Of a stretch of 26,730 nucleotides of DNA, positions 7,914 to 16,406 are shown piece by piece. The stretch is from Ilumatobacteraceae bacterium (lineage in GTDB: Bacteria > Actinomycetota > Acidimicrobiia > Acidimicrobiales > Ilumatobacteraceae), in the NCBI GenBank assembly GCA_025463305.1, contig JAOBWK010000079.1, positions 1 to 26,730 of the forward strand. The letters are read 5' to 3'. A model generated the notes under the pieces. The model was not told the origin of the DNA, searched no databases, and saw only the letters and a list, made by a program, of their open reading frames with translations. How positions within the stretch are numbered: position 1 is the stretch's first letter; every line of letters starts with the position of its first letter. Made by a program: the position numbers and the translations under genes.

Positions 7914-9071
7914 TTGGATCTCTTCGAATATCAGGGCAAGCAGTACTTCGCCCGCTACGACATCCCGGTCAGCGCCGGTGGTGTCGCCGACACCGTCGAC
8001 GAGGCCGTGGCCCAAGCCGACAAGGCCGGCTACCCGGTCGTCGTCAAGGCCCAGGTGCAGGTCGGTGGTCGCGGCAAGGCCGGTGGCATCAAGCTCGCCA
8101 ACAACGCCGCCGAAGCCCGCGAGCACGCGGGCAACATCCTCGGGATGGACATCAAGGGCCACCTCGTCAAGCGGGTGTGGGTCGAGAACGCCAGCGACAT
8201 CGCCGAGGAGTACTACGCCAGCTTCACGCTCGACCGCAGTGCGAAGAAGCACATGCTGATGCTCTCCAAGGAGGGCGGTGTCGAGATCGAGACCGTCGCC
8301 GAGACCAACCCCGATGCCATCCTGATCCGCCACATCGATCCGGTCGACGGCATCACGCTCGACTGGGCGATCCAGGCCGCCAAGGACAACGACTTCCCCG
8401 AAGGCTCCGTTGCCGGTGTCGCCGACATCCTCGTCAAGCTCTACCGCTGCTACACCGAGGGCGACTGCGACCTGGCCGAGATCAACCCGCTCATCCTCAA
8501 GCCGACGGGCGAGATCCACGCCCTCGACGCCAAGGTCAGCCTCGACAACAACGCTGCGTTCCGGCATCCCGAGTGGGACGAGTACCGCGCCACCGAGGAG
8601 CTCGACGAGCGCGAGCAGCTCGCCCGCGAGAAGGACCTGCAGTACATCGGTCTCGACGGCTCGGTCGGCATCATCGCCAACGGTGCCGGTCTGGCGATGA
8701 GCACGCTCGACGTCGTCAACCAGGTCGGCGGCACGGCCGCCAACTTCTTGGACATCGGCGGCGGCGCCAACGCCGACGTGATGGCCGCAGCGCTCGAGGT
8801 CATCAACTACGACCAGAACGTGAAGAGCATCTTCGTCAACATCTTCGGTGGCATCACCCGCGGGGAGGAAGTCGCCAAGGGAATCGTCGAGGCGCTGAAC
8901 CGGGTGAAGCTGAAGGCGCCGATCGTCATCCGCCTCGACGGCACCAACGCCGAAGAGGGCCGTCAGATCCTGGCCAGCGCCGGGATCCCGGAGAGCGTGC
9001 TGCAGAGCAAGCCGACCATGCTGGAAGCCGCACGCGCGGCAGTCGCCATCGCGAACGGAACAGGGAAGTAG
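7914..9071 (+). CDS. sucC: Succinyl-CoA ligase, beta subunit
   Basis: Nucleotide-binding subunit of the TCA-cycle enzyme that converts succinyl-CoA to succinate while making ATP or GTP. The 385-residue length is close to E. coli SucC. The ATP-grasp domain starts [19 protein letters not shown], with [18 protein letters not shown] near 44-61, and [13 protein letters not shown] contains the Mg-binding region. The C-terminal CoA-ligase domain contains [23 protein letters not shown] and [15 protein letters not shown]. The start is TTG at 7914, supported by AGAGG about nine bases upstream and by the conserved N-terminus. sucD follows after 2 bp. The two subunits form the cytoplasmic heterodimer or heterotetramer. 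Confidence 0.98.
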   Translation: MDLFEYQGKQYFARYDIPVSAGGVADTVDEAVAQADKAGYPVVVKAQVQVGGRGKAGGIKLANNAAEAREHAGNILGMDIKGHLVKRVWVENASDIAEEYYASFTLDRSAKKHMLMLSKEGGVEIETVAETNPDAILIRHIDPVDGITLDWAIQAAKDNDFPEGSVAGVADILVKLYRCYTEGDCDLAEINPLILKPTGEIHALDAKVSLDNNAAFRHPEWDEYRATEELDEREQLAREKDLQYIGLDGSVGIIANGAGLAMSTLDVVNQVGGTAANFLDIGGGANADVMAAALEVINYDQNVKSIFVNIFGGITRGEEVAKGIVEALNRVKLKAPIVIRLDGTNAEEGRQILASAGIPESVLQSKPTMLEAARAAVAIANGTGK

Positions 9072-9073
9072 TC

Positions 9074-9970
9074 ATGTCGATCTTCGTCGATCAGAACACC
9101 AAGGTCATCGTCCAGGGCCTCACCGGCGGACAGGGCAAGTACCACGGCCTGCGCAACAAGGCGTACGGCACCCAGGTCGTCGGCGGCGTCACGCCCGGCA
9201 AGGGCGGCACCGATGTCGAGGGCATCCCGGTGTTCAACACCGTGGCCGAAGCCGTCGCTGCCACGGGCGCCACCGCGTCGTTCATCGCCGTGCCCCCGAA
9301 GGCCGCCTCGGCCGCGATCCTCGAGGCCGCGGCCGCCGGGATCGGCTTCATCGTGTGCATCACCGAGGGCATCCCGGCCCAGGACGAGGCCCGTGTCTAC
9401 AACACGCTCATCCGCGACCACCCGGCCACCCGCCTCCTCGGCCCGAACTGCCCGGGCATCATCAGCCCCGGGAAGTGCAACATCGGCATCACCGCCGGCG
9501 AGATCGCCGCGCTGCCGTCGGAGAAGGGTCCCAACGTCGGCATCGTCTCCCGCTCGGGAACGCTCACGTACCAGGCGCTGTACGAGCTCAAGCAGCGCGG
9601 CATCGGCGTGTCGACGTGCGTCGGCATCGGTGGCGACCCGGTCCCCGGCACGAACTTCATCGACTGCCTGAAGGAGTTCCAGGCCGATCCCGAGACCCAC
9701 GCGATCATCATGATCGGTGAGATCGGTGGCTCGGCCGAGGAAGAGGCCGCCGAGTACATCAAGGCCAACGTCACCAAGCCGATGAGCGCCTACATCGCCG
9801 GCGTCACCGCCCCGGCCGGCAAGAAGATGGGCCACGCCGGCGCCATCGTCAGCGGCGGCAAGGGCACGGCCCAGGGCAAGATGGACGCGCTCGCCGCGGC
9901 CGGCGTCAAGGTCGGGCTCAACCCCACCGAGGCCGGCGACCTGATGGCGGAGATCGTCGCCGCCCTCTGA
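9074..9970 (+). CDS. sucD: Succinyl-CoA ligase, alpha subunit
   Basis: CoA-binding and phosphohistidine subunit of succinyl-CoA synthetase, 298 residues, normal length. The N-terminal CoA-binding Rossmann domain includes [20 protein letters not shown] and the KGG and ITEGIP elements. [19 protein letters not shown] is the conserved ligase signature. The catalytic histidine lies in [16 protein letters not shown] (His254), which is phosphorylated during the reaction. It is translated right behind sucC (2 bp gap) and the operon ends at a strong stem-loop 35 bp downstream. Confidence 0.98.
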   Translation: MSIFVDQNTKVIVQGLTGGQGKYHGLRNKAYGTQVVGGVTPGKGGTDVEGIPVFNTVAEAVAATGATASFIAVPPKAASAAILEAAAAGIGFIVCITEGIPAQDEARVYNTLIRDHPATRLLGPNCPGIISPGKCNIGITAGEIAALPSEKGPNVGIVSRSGTLTYQALYELKQRGIGVSTCVGIGGDPVPGTNFIDCLKEFQADPETHAIIMIGEIGGSAEEEAAEYIKANVTKPMSAYIAGVTAPAGKKMGHAGAIVSGGKGTAQGKMDALAAAGVKVGLNPTEAGDLMAEIVAAL

Positions 9971-10005
9971 CGTACGCGTCACGAGCACTGATCACCGAAC
10001 GACTC

Positions 10006-10036
10006 GAAGGCCCCGGGCGCGATGCCCGGGGCCTTC
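10006..10036 (+). terminator. sucCD transcription terminator
   Basis: A perfect 13-bp stem (GAAGGCCCCGGGC at 10006-10018 paired with 10024-10036) with a 5-nt loop GCGAT begins 35 bp after the sucD stop. The tail is CGTCGTTGT, so the T-run is poor, as is common in high-GC actinobacteria. Confidence 0.8.
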
Positions 10037-10057
10037 GTCGTTGTCAGGTCTCGTGTC

Positions 10058-10113
10058 GGAGGGTTTGTGACGCGCCCGGGTGCACGGGAAACCCTCCGGC
10101 CGGGAAACCCTCC
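10058..10113. repeat. Short intergenic repeats between two terminators
   Basis: The 13-mer CGGGAAACCCTCC occurs twice, at 10085-10097 and 10101-10113. The 9-mer GGAGGGTTT at 10058-10066 is the reverse complement of the AAACCCTCC inside both copies, so either copy could pair with it in RNA. It lies in the untranslated space between sucD and the proline-rich gene. No function is known to me. Confidence 0.5.
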
Positions 10114-10133
10114 ACGGGTGGAGCGGGAGAACG

Positions 10134-10165
10134 GAAGAGCCCCGGCCAGCTGGCCGGGGCTCTTC
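10134..10165. terminator. Bidirectional terminator, perfect 32-bp palindrome
   Basis: The sequence is a gapless inverted repeat of two 16-nt arms (GAAGAGCCCCGGCCAG and its complement). It lies 25 bp beyond the stop of the minus-strand proline-rich membrane gene, so it most likely ends that transcript; the symmetry lets it also stop read-through from sucCD. Confidence 0.7.
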
Positions 10166-10190
10166 GATGTTGCGATCGGTTTGGTTCAGC

Positions 10191-10808
10191 TCACACCGGT
10201 GGGGGCGGCGGCGGGGGGCTGTAGCCGCCACCGGGGGGCGGCGGGGGCGGCGGGGGCGATGCCCCGGGCGGCGGAGGAGGCGTGTAGCCGCCACCGGGAG
10301 GGGGCGGGGGTGCGCCGGCGGGGCCGCCGAACTGGCTCTTGATCTTGTTGATGTCCTTGAGGTCGTTCAGGTCGCCGCCCGACTCCTTGAAGCCGAGGAA
10401 CGAACCGACGAGCACGGCAGCGGCGGCGAGGAACCCGAGGATGGCGCCGATGCCACGGCCCGAATCGAAGCCCGAGTAGGTCGGGTGGATCAGGTAGATC
10501 AGGACCAGCAGGGTGGCCAGTGCGGAGGCGGCGAGGAAGATCAGCGGCCACGGGATGGTGCCCTTCTTCATGATCCCGGCGGCCAGCAGGAAGGCGAGCA
10601 CGCCGACGGCGACCGTGAGGATCCAGGGGATCGTGCCCCGGAAGAAGAAGCTCGATCCGGACAGGTTGGCGTTGTCACAGTACGACGTGCCGAGCCCTGG
10701 GATCGACGGGCAATCCGCGCTCGTCCAGTCGAGGAAGTAGGCGATGAGCATGACAACGCCGCCACCCACCTTCAACCAGTCGGATGGTTTGAACTTGCTG
10801 AGATCCAC
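10191..10808 (-). CDS. Four-helix membrane protein with proline-rich tail
   Basis: A 205-residue protein with about four membrane helices: GGGVVMLIAYFLDW near 15-28, IPWILTVAVGVLAFLLAAGIM, WPLIFLAASALATLLVLIYLI, and IGAILGFLAAAAVLVGSFLGF. The first outer loop has two cysteines (Cys33 and Cys44) that could form a disulfide. The C-terminal 45 or so residues are a low-complexity tail of polyproline runs broken by GGGY motifs, probably cytoplasmic. GTG at 10808 is chosen because GGAGG lies 7 bases upstream. It lies between sucD and purH; in Mycobacterium a proline-rich membrane antigen homologue (Rv0954, from memory) has a similar place and build, so it may be a distant counterpart. Molecular role unknown. 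Confidence 0.8.
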   Translation of the reverse strand: MDLSKFKPSDWLKVGGGVVMLIAYFLDWTSADCPSIPGLGTSYCDNANLSGSSFFFRGTIPWILTVAVGVLAFLLAAGIMKKGTIPWPLIFLAASALATLLVLIYLIHPTYSGFDSGRGIGAILGFLAAAAVLVGSFLGFKESGGDLNDLKDINKIKSQFGGPAGAPPPPPGGGYTPPPPPGASPPPPPPPPGGGYSPPPPPPPV

Positions 10809-10841
10809 GGTTTGCCTCCATTGAACGCCGATGTGGAATTG

Positions 10842-10860
10842 GGTTCCCCGATCGGGAACC
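10842..10860. promoter_or_regulatory. Dyad-symmetric candidate operator between the proline-rich gene and purH
   Basis: GGTTCCC and GGGAACC flank a 5-nt centre (CGATC). On the minus strand TACGGT (10863-10858) overlaps its edge and could be the -10 of the proline-rich gene, so the dyad would cover the transcription start. It could be a repressor site; the regulator is unknown. Confidence 0.4.
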
Positions 10861-10969
10861 GTACACGTTCTGACTCGGCGGACGCCGCACCTGCTACATC
10901 GCACGGACGGGTTTGTGCTGTCGCCTGACAATCTGTCAAAGCGCTGCTCGGACATCGTCGAGGGTGCTC

Positions 10970-10975
10970 TACGGT
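10970..10975 (+). promoter_or_regulatory. -10 box of purH
   Basis: TACGGT ends six bases before the GTG start at 10982. No Shine-Dalgarno is present, so the start looks leaderless. Confidence 0.5.
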
Positions 10976-10981
10976 CGGTTC

Positions 10982-12517
10982 GTGCCTACTGCTCTGTTGT
11001 CCGTGTACGACAAGTCCGGGATCGTCGAACTGGCGACCGGACTGCACGATCTCGGTTGGCGGCTGATCAGCAGCGGTGGTACGGCGAAGGCCGTCGCCGA
11101 TGCGGGTCTGCCCGTCACCGACCTCGCCGAGCTGACCGGGTTCCCGGCCATCCTCGGCCACCGCGTCGTGACCCTGCATCCGAAGATCCACGGCGGGTTG
11201 CTGGCCGATCTCGATCAGCCCGAGCACCTCGCCGACCTCGCCCGGTACGACATCGAGCCGTTCGCGCTCGCCGTCGTCAACCTCTATCCGTTCTCGTCCA
11301 AGCCGAGCATCGACCTCATCGACATCGGCGGCCCGACGCTCATCCGCGCTGCCGCGAAGAACCACGCCCACGTCGGTGTCGTGATGGACCCGGCCCAGTA
11401 CGGCCCGGTGCTCGCCGAGATCCGCGACCACGGCGCGCTGTCGGCCGCGACGCGTCGCGCCCTGGCGGCCACGGCGTTCGCGCAGATCGCCGCGTACGAC
11501 GCGGAGATCGCCAACTGGTTCGCCGGCCCGCAGGACGAAGACGACCAGACCGTCCTCGACGTGGCGCCGACGAAGCAGTCGCTGCCCGCGTCGCTGCACC
11601 TGTCGCTCGACCTCGTCCAGCCGTTGCGCTACGGGGAGAACCCGCACCAGGACGGCGCCCGCTACCGCCGCGCCGGCGCGACCAGCTGGTGGGACACCGC
11701 CGTGCAACTCGGCGGCAAGGAGCTCAGCTACCTCAACGTCTACGACACCGAGGCGGCATGGCGGATGGTGAACCGCTTCGACCGTCCCGCCGTCGTCATC
11801 GTCAAGCACGCCAACCCGTGCGGCGTCGCCATCAGCGACTCCATCGCCGAGGCCTACGTGCTCGCCAACGCGTGCGATCCGGTCAGCGCGTTCGGCGGCA
11901 TCGTCGCGGCCAACCGCGAGGTCGACGCCGAGATGGCCACGGCGCTGGCGCCGGTGTTCACCGAGGTCGTCGTCGCCCCGTCGTTCACCGACGAGGCGCT
12001 CGCGATCCTGACCGCCAGGAGGAACCTGCGCGTGCTGGCAGCCTCGTCGTCGCCCGTCGCCGGGCTCGACATCCGGGCCATCGACGGCGGTCTGCTGGTG
12101 CAGCAGTCCGACACGGTGACCATGGATCGCAGCACGTGGACGGTCGTCACCGACGCGCAGCCCACCCCCGCGCAGTGGGACGACCTCTCGTTCGCGTGGC
12201 TCGTCTGCGCCGCGGTCAGCAGCAACGCGATCGTGTTCGCGAAGGACGGCCAAGCCTTCGGCATCGGCGCCGGCCAGCAGAACCGGGTCGACTCGGCCCG
12301 CATCGCGCAGACCCGCAGCGCCGGTCGTGCGGTGGGCGGGGTGTGCGCCAGCGATGCGTTCTTCCCGTTCCCGGACGGTCTCGAAGTGGCGGCGGAGGCC
12401 GGCGTCACGGCCGTCATCCAGCCCGGCGGCAGCGTGAACGACCACCTCGTGATCGCCGCAGCGAACGAGCACGGTCTGGCGATGGTCTTCACCGGGGAGC
12501 GCCACTTCCGCCACTGA
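10982..12517 (+). CDS. purH: Bifunctional AICAR formyltransferase / IMP cyclohydrolase
   Basis: Catalyses the last two steps of IMP synthesis: formyl transfer from 10-formyl-tetrahydrofolate to AICAR, then ring closure. The N-terminal MGS-like cyclohydrolase domain (about 1-145) starts ALLSVYDKSGIVELA and contains LISSGGTAKAVADAG, LHPKIHGGLLAD and VVNLYPF. The formyltransferase domain has RYGENPHQDGA, the catalytic KHANPCG (Lys275-His276), SAFGGIVAANREVD and the C-terminal GGSVNDHLVIAAANEHG. GTG at 10982 gives a 511-residue protein of usual length; in-frame sequence further upstream is not family-like. purN, which sits directly before purH in Mycobacterium and Streptomyces as I recall, is absent here. 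Confidence 0.97.
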   Translation: MPTALLSVYDKSGIVELATGLHDLGWRLISSGGTAKAVADAGLPVTDLAELTGFPAILGHRVVTLHPKIHGGLLADLDQPEHLADLARYDIEPFALAVVNLYPFSSKPSIDLIDIGGPTLIRAAAKNHAHVGVVMDPAQYGPVLAEIRDHGALSAATRRALAATAFAQIAAYDAEIANWFAGPQDEDDQTVLDVAPTKQSLPASLHLSLDLVQPLRYGENPHQDGARYRRAGATSWWDTAVQLGGKELSYLNVYDTEAAWRMVNRFDRPAVVIVKHANPCGVAISDSIAEAYVLANACDPVSAFGGIVAANREVDAEMATALAPVFTEVVVAPSFTDEALAILTARRNLRVLAASSSPVAGLDIRAIDGGLLVQQSDTVTMDRSTWTVVTDAQPTPAQWDDLSFAWLVCAAVSSNAIVFAKDGQAFGIGAGQQNRVDSARIAQTRSAGRAVGGVCASDAFFPFPDGLEVAAEAGVTAVIQPGGSVNDHLVIAAANEHGLAMVFTGERHFRH

Positions 12518-12629
12518 GTGGCGCTGCGGCGTGCCGCCGCATGCCTGTGGGCGGTGGGGGCGCGTCGGCCATACTGGGCCGATCGGCACTGTCGCTCCAT
12601 CTCGCGCGTCCTCGAACCAGATCAGTCGT

Positions 12630-14582
12630 GTGCCGTACCTCCCCGGCCTCGATGGCATGCGCGCGCTCGCCGTCGTGGCGGTGATGATCTTCCACGCCAA
12701 CCACGACTGGCTGTCCGCCGGCTTCCTCGGCGTCGAGGTCTTCTTCGTGATCAGCGGCTACCTGATCACCCTGCTCCTGATCGCCGAGCACGAGCGGGCC
12801 GGCTTCATCGACCTTCGCGCGTTCTGGGGCCGCCGCTTCCGGCGTCTGCTCCCAGCGCTTTACCTGACACTCGTGCTGGTGGCCGGCTACTGCGCGTTCT
12901 TCCTCAAGGACCCGCTCGGCAAGGTCCGTGGCGACGTCGTCGCCGCGGTGTTCTACGTCAGCAACTGGTACCAGGTGTGGACCGGTCAGGGCTACGCCGC
13001 GCTCGCCGACTTCGTGCCGCTGCGCCACCTCTGGTCGCTCGCCGTCGAGGAGCAGTTCTACCTGATCTGGCCGCTCGTGATGGTCTGGATCCTGCGCCGC
13101 GGCCGGCAGCACCTCCCGAAGATCGCGCTCTGGTTGATGACGCTCTCGCTCGTGCTCACCATCGGCACGGCGGTGTTCTTCCACGCCGGCCAGTACGGCA
13201 ACGCCATCGAGTCGCCCGGTGCGTACTTCGAGATCTTCGGCCGCGCCGTCGAGAAGAACAACTTCCTCTACCTCGGCACCATCACCCGGGCCAGCGGCAT
13301 CCTCCTCGGCGCGGCGTTCGCGATGCTGTGGCGTCCGGTGGCCGTGATGCGCGGTCCGCTGAAGCACAAGGCGCGGATGCTCGACGGGTGGGCGGCCGTC
13401 GGGTTGATCGGGCTCGTCGTGCTGATGGTGACGTACCAGCTGTACGACTCGTTCACCGGCACCTACTTCAGCCTGCTGTTCCGCGGCGGCTTCCTGATCA
13501 CCGACCTCTGCACGCTCGTCATCATCGCTGCGGTCACCCACTCGGGTTCGTTCTTCGGCCGGTTCCTCGGCAACAAGGTGCTCAACTGGGTCGGCACCCG
13601 TTCCTACGGCCTGTACCTGTTCCACTGGCCGATTTACGAGATGATCCGCAAGGAGGCGGGGATCGCCCTCACCCTGCCGAAGTTCGCGATGGCGATGGTG
13701 ATCAGCGGTGTCCTGGCCGAAGCCAGCTTCCGGTTCATCGAGACGCCGATCCGCAAACGCGAGTTCTTCGGGAAGATCGTGCACGGCGGCTCGCGGGTGA
13801 TGCTCGGCCTCGGCGTCGTCGGCCTGCTGGTCGGCTATGCCGGCGTGTCCCTGGCGACGGCGCCGGTGAAGTGCACCTCCACGATCGAGTGCGACAGCCA
13901 GGCGGCCCACGACGCGACCACGTCCACCACGGCGACCTCCAGCTCCACGGCCGTCACGCTGCCGCCGGACTCCACCGTCACCACGGTCACCACGGTCACC
14001 GGGTCAGTTCTGCCCACCGTGCCCGGCGAGACCAGCACGACCGTCGCGCCCACCACCACCGTGCCGGCCAAGGCCGTCATCGACACCCTGGCGGTCGGCG
14101 AGTCCGTGATGCAGGGTGCGTTGACGCAGCAGCTTGCGTCGCGTGGTGTCACGGTGGATGCCCAGGAAGGCCTGCAGGCCAAGGGCAGCATCGCCCTCCT
14201 CCAGACCGATCTCGACAAGTACACCATCACCAACGCAGTCGTGATCCAGGTCGGCACGAACGGCACGGTGACCCAGGACGAGTACGACCAGCTGGCGAAC
14301 ATGGTGGCCGCGTACCAGCACGTGTACTTCCTGACGGTGAAGGCGCCGAAGTCGTGGATCGACGGCAACAACGCGCTCATCAGGGCGCTCCCGGCCACCC
14401 ACCCGAACGTCACGGTCGTCGACTGGGAGGCGCTGGGCAAGACGATCGAGAGCCAGCTGTCGCCGTCCGACGGGTACGTGCACTTGAAGACCAACACGGC
14501 CAGACGCGACTACTCGAACCTGATCCTCGGTGCGCTCGGCAAGCCGTTGATCCCGGATCCGAACACGGTGCCGACCACCTGA
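12630..14582 (+). CDS. Membrane acyltransferase (AT3/OafA family) with C-terminal SGNH-like domain
   Basis: About 650 residues. The N-terminal 380 residues are a ten-helix AT3 domain: PYLPGLDGMRALAVVAVMIFHA (R11, H22), FLGVEVFFVISGYLI, FWGRRFRRLLPALYL, LWSLAVEEQFYLIWPL, and SYGLYLFHWPIYEMIR. A Thr/Ser/Val-rich linker follows, then an SGNH-like domain: GESVM with Ser492, VIQVGTNG, and DGYVHL with His618. The layout matches OatA-type O-acetyltransferases that modify cell-wall polymers outside the membrane. Oddities: block I reads GES rather than GDS, and Asp614 and His618 are one residue further apart than in the usual DxxH. The start is uncertain: GTG at 12630 precedes the first conserved block but has no ribosome-binding site. 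Confidence 0.9.
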   Translation: MPYLPGLDGMRALAVVAVMIFHANHDWLSAGFLGVEVFFVISGYLITLLLIAEHERAGFIDLRAFWGRRFRRLLPALYLTLVLVAGYCAFFLKDPLGKVRGDVVAAVFYVSNWYQVWTGQGYAALADFVPLRHLWSLAVEEQFYLIWPLVMVWILRRGRQHLPKIALWLMTLSLVLTIGTAVFFHAGQYGNAIESPGAYFEIFGRAVEKNNFLYLGTITRASGILLGAAFAMLWRPVAVMRGPLKHKARMLDGWAAVGLIGLVVLMVTYQLYDSFTGTYFSLLFRGGFLITDLCTLVIIAAVTHSGSFFGRFLGNKVLNWVGTRSYGLYLFHWPIYEMIRKEAGIALTLPKFAMAMVISGVLAEASFRFIETPIRKREFFGKIVHGGSRVMLGLGVVGLLVGYAGVSLATAPVKCTSTIECDSQAAHDATTSTTATSSSTAVTLPPDSTVTTVTTVTGSVLPTVPGETSTTVAPTTTVPAKAVIDTLAVGESVMQGALTQQLASRGVTVDAQEGLQAKGSIALLQTDLDKYTITNAVVIQVGTNGTVTQDEYDQLANMVAAYQHVYFLTVKAPKSWIDGNNALIRALPATHPNVTVVDWEALGKTIESQLSPSDGYVHLKTNTARRDYSNLILGALGKPLIPDPNTVPTT

Positions 14583-14623
14583 TCGAACCGTCGCTGGTTT
14601 GGTCGCGTCGCTGGTGACGGGCC

Positions 14624-14629
14624 TACGCT
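14624..14629 (+). promoter_or_regulatory. -10 box of mdh
   Basis: TACGCT ends seven bases before the ATG at 14637. TTGGTC at 14599-14604 with a 19-bp spacer could be the -35. No Shine-Dalgarno is present, so the mRNA is probably leaderless. Confidence 0.55.
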
Positions 14630-14636
14630 CGCGGGT

Positions 14637-15623
14637 ATGAACAGTCCTCTTCGTGTTGCCGTCTCAGGTGCTGCCGGCCAGATCGGCTACAGCCTGTTGT
14701 TCCGTATCGCCTCCGGAGCCATGCTCGGCGACGACCAGCCCGTCATCCTGCAGATGCTCGAGGTCACCCCTGCGCTGAAGGCCCTCGACGGCGTGCGCAT
14801 GGAGCTCGACGACTGCGCCTTCCCGCTGCTCGCCGACACGGTCTGCACCGACGACGCGAACGTCGCGTTCGGCGATGCCGACGTCGTGCTGCTCGTCGGC
14901 GCGATGCCGCGCAAGGCCGGCATGGAACGCAGCGATCTGCTCAGCGCGAACGGTAGCATCTTCAAGCCGCAGGGCGAGGCGCTCAGCCGCAGCGCGAAGA
15001 AGGACGTCAAGATCCTCGTCGTCGGCAACCCGGCGAACACGAACGCGTTGATCGCGCAGAGCAACGCCAAGGACCTCGATCCCGGTCGCTTCACCGCGAT
15101 GACCCGCCTCGACCACAACCGTGCCGTCTCGCAGCTCGCGGCTCGCACCGACAAGCCGGTCAGCGCCGTCACCAAGATGACCATCTGGGGCAACCACTCC
15201 ACCACCCAGTACCCCGACCTCTTCCACGCCGAGGTCGACGGCCAGAACGCCTACAAGCTCGTCAACGACCACGCCTGGGTCGACGGCACGTTCATCCCCA
15301 CCGTCGCCAAGCGCGGCGCGGCCATCATCGAGGCCCGCGGCGCGTCGTCGGCCGCATCGGCTGCCAACGCGGCGATCGACCACGTGCGCTCGTGGCACCT
15401 CGGCACGCCCGCCGGCGACTGGGTGAGCATGGCCATCCCGTCCGACGGCTCGTACGGCGTCCCCGAGGGCCTGATCTCGTCGTTCCCCGTCACCTGCTCG
15501 GGCGGCGTCTACAGCATCGTCCAGGGCCTCGACATCGACGACTACAGCCGCGGCAAGATCGACGCCTCCACCGGCGAGCTGTCCGAGGAGCGCGACGCCG
15601 TTCGCGATCTCGGCCTGATCTGA
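14637..15623 (+). CDS. mdh: Malate dehydrogenase, NAD-dependent
   Basis: Converts malate to oxaloacetate in the TCA cycle. At 328 residues it belongs to the cytosolic-type (group 2) malate dehydrogenases. The nucleotide-binding loop is [18 protein letters not shown] (GxxGxxG at 11-17); [13 protein letters not shown] is the mobile active-site loop with substrate-binding arginines; [10 protein letters not shown] is conserved; the catalytic pair is Asp159 in RLDHNRA and His187 in [11 protein letters not shown]. The ATG at 14637 fits the conserved N-terminus and the promoter spacing. A strong terminator follows 41 bp downstream. With sucCD it gives a TCA-cycle cluster. Confidence 0.98.
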   Translation: MNSPLRVAVSGAAGQIGYSLLFRIASGAMLGDDQPVILQMLEVTPALKALDGVRMELDDCAFPLLADTVCTDDANVAFGDADVVLLVGAMPRKAGMERSDLLSANGSIFKPQGEALSRSAKKDVKILVVGNPANTNALIAQSNAKDLDPGRFTAMTRLDHNRAVSQLAARTDKPVSAVTKMTIWGNHSTTQYPDLFHAEVDGQNAYKLVNDHAWVDGTFIPTVAKRGAAIIEARGASSAASAANAAIDHVRSWHLGTPAGDWVSMAIPSDGSYGVPEGLISSFPVTCSGGVYSIVQGLDIDDYSRGKIDASTGELSEERDAVRDLGLI

Positions 15624-15664
15624 CCTGATCTGAATTGATCGCTCACCGCTGATCCATTCGGATC

Positions 15665-15699
15665 ACGACCGGCCGGCACCCTGGGTGCCGGCCGGTCGT
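15665..15699. terminator. Terminator between mdh and the facing lipoprotein operon
   Basis: A perfect 16-bp stem (15665-15680 with 15684-15699) and 3-nt loop CTG, followed by CGTTTTC on the plus strand, ends mdh. The stem can also act on the minus-strand operon ending at 15732, although no T-run follows on that side. Confidence 0.85.
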
Positions 15700-15731
15700 C
15701 GTTTTCGGGCGGGTCGGTCAGAGCGTGCCGG

Positions 15732-16406
15732 TCAGGTGGTGCTGGTGGTCGGCACGCAGTCGAACAGCTCGAAGGCCACGGGCCGCAGCTTGGCGTCGGT
15801 GGTCTCCGGACCCGAGTCGATGACGAGCTGCAGCTCGGCGCTCGTGAACTTCGTCAGCGTCTTCTCCACGCAGGCCGGGTCGAGGGATTCCGCGCCCTGG
15901 TACTGCTCGACGACGGCCGCCGCCTGCTTGATCAGCGTCGTGTCGGTGTTGACCTTCGTGCAGTCGAGCGCGGTGCTGCCGAGCTGCTCGCCCGCCGGGC
16001 TGATCACCGGTTGCGTGGCGTCCGGGGCGGTGTCGAGGGTGCTCGCCGCGATGAGTGCCGCATCGGCATCGCTCAACTTCGCGACCACCTTGGCGAGGCA
16101 GTCGCCGTCGAGGTTGTAGCCGAGCTGTGCAGCCTGGACGCTCTCGTACGCGACCACCGTGGCGCGATCCTTGTCGCCGGCGGACGTCACCGGGCCGTTG
16201 GTCGGCGGCGTGGTGTCGCCGGGCGTCGTGCCGAGGGTCGTGGTGCCGGCGGTGGTGTCGCTCGTGGCCGGTGTCGACGCTGCACTGCTCGCCGGCACGG
16301 TCGTGGCCGACGTGGTCGCGGCGGACTTCGAGTCCGAGGAGCACGCCACCGCGCCGAGCGCGAGGGCGATGCTCATCGTGACGGCCGGGAGCCGGGCGGC
16401 CCTCAC
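15732..16406 (-). CDS. Putative lipoprotein with internal duplication
   Basis: A 224-residue secreted protein of unknown function. The start, GTG at 16406, gives a short signal peptide ending GAVAC (Cys22), followed by a 45-residue Ser/Thr/Pro/Ala-rich linker typical of lipoproteins. The mature part contains two similar segments, GDCLAKVVAKLSDADAALI and PACVEKTLTKFTSAELQLVI, suggesting an internal repeat, and four cysteines (in GDC, LDC, PAC and FDC) that could form two disulfides. The start codon overlaps the stop of the dienelactone-hydrolase gene by 4 nt (GTGA), so the two are translationally coupled and it is the last gene of the four-gene operon. Function unknown. Confidence 0.8.
   Translation of the reverse strand: MRAARLPAVTMSIALALGAVACSSDSKSAATTSATTVPASSAASTPATSDTTAGTTTLGTTPGDTTPPTNGPVTSAGDKDRATVVAYESVQAAQLGYNLDGDCLAKVVAKLSDADAALIAASTLDTAPDATQPVISPAGEQLGSTALDCTKVNTDTTLIKQAAAVVEQYQGAESLDPACVEKTLTKFTSAELQLVIDSGPETTDAKLRPVAFELFDCVPTTSTT

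Noticed and set aside
12518..14617. 699-codon plus-strand frame overlapping the acyltransferase
   Set aside because: Arg/Pro/His-rich translation in a different frame from the acyltransferase; no motifs.
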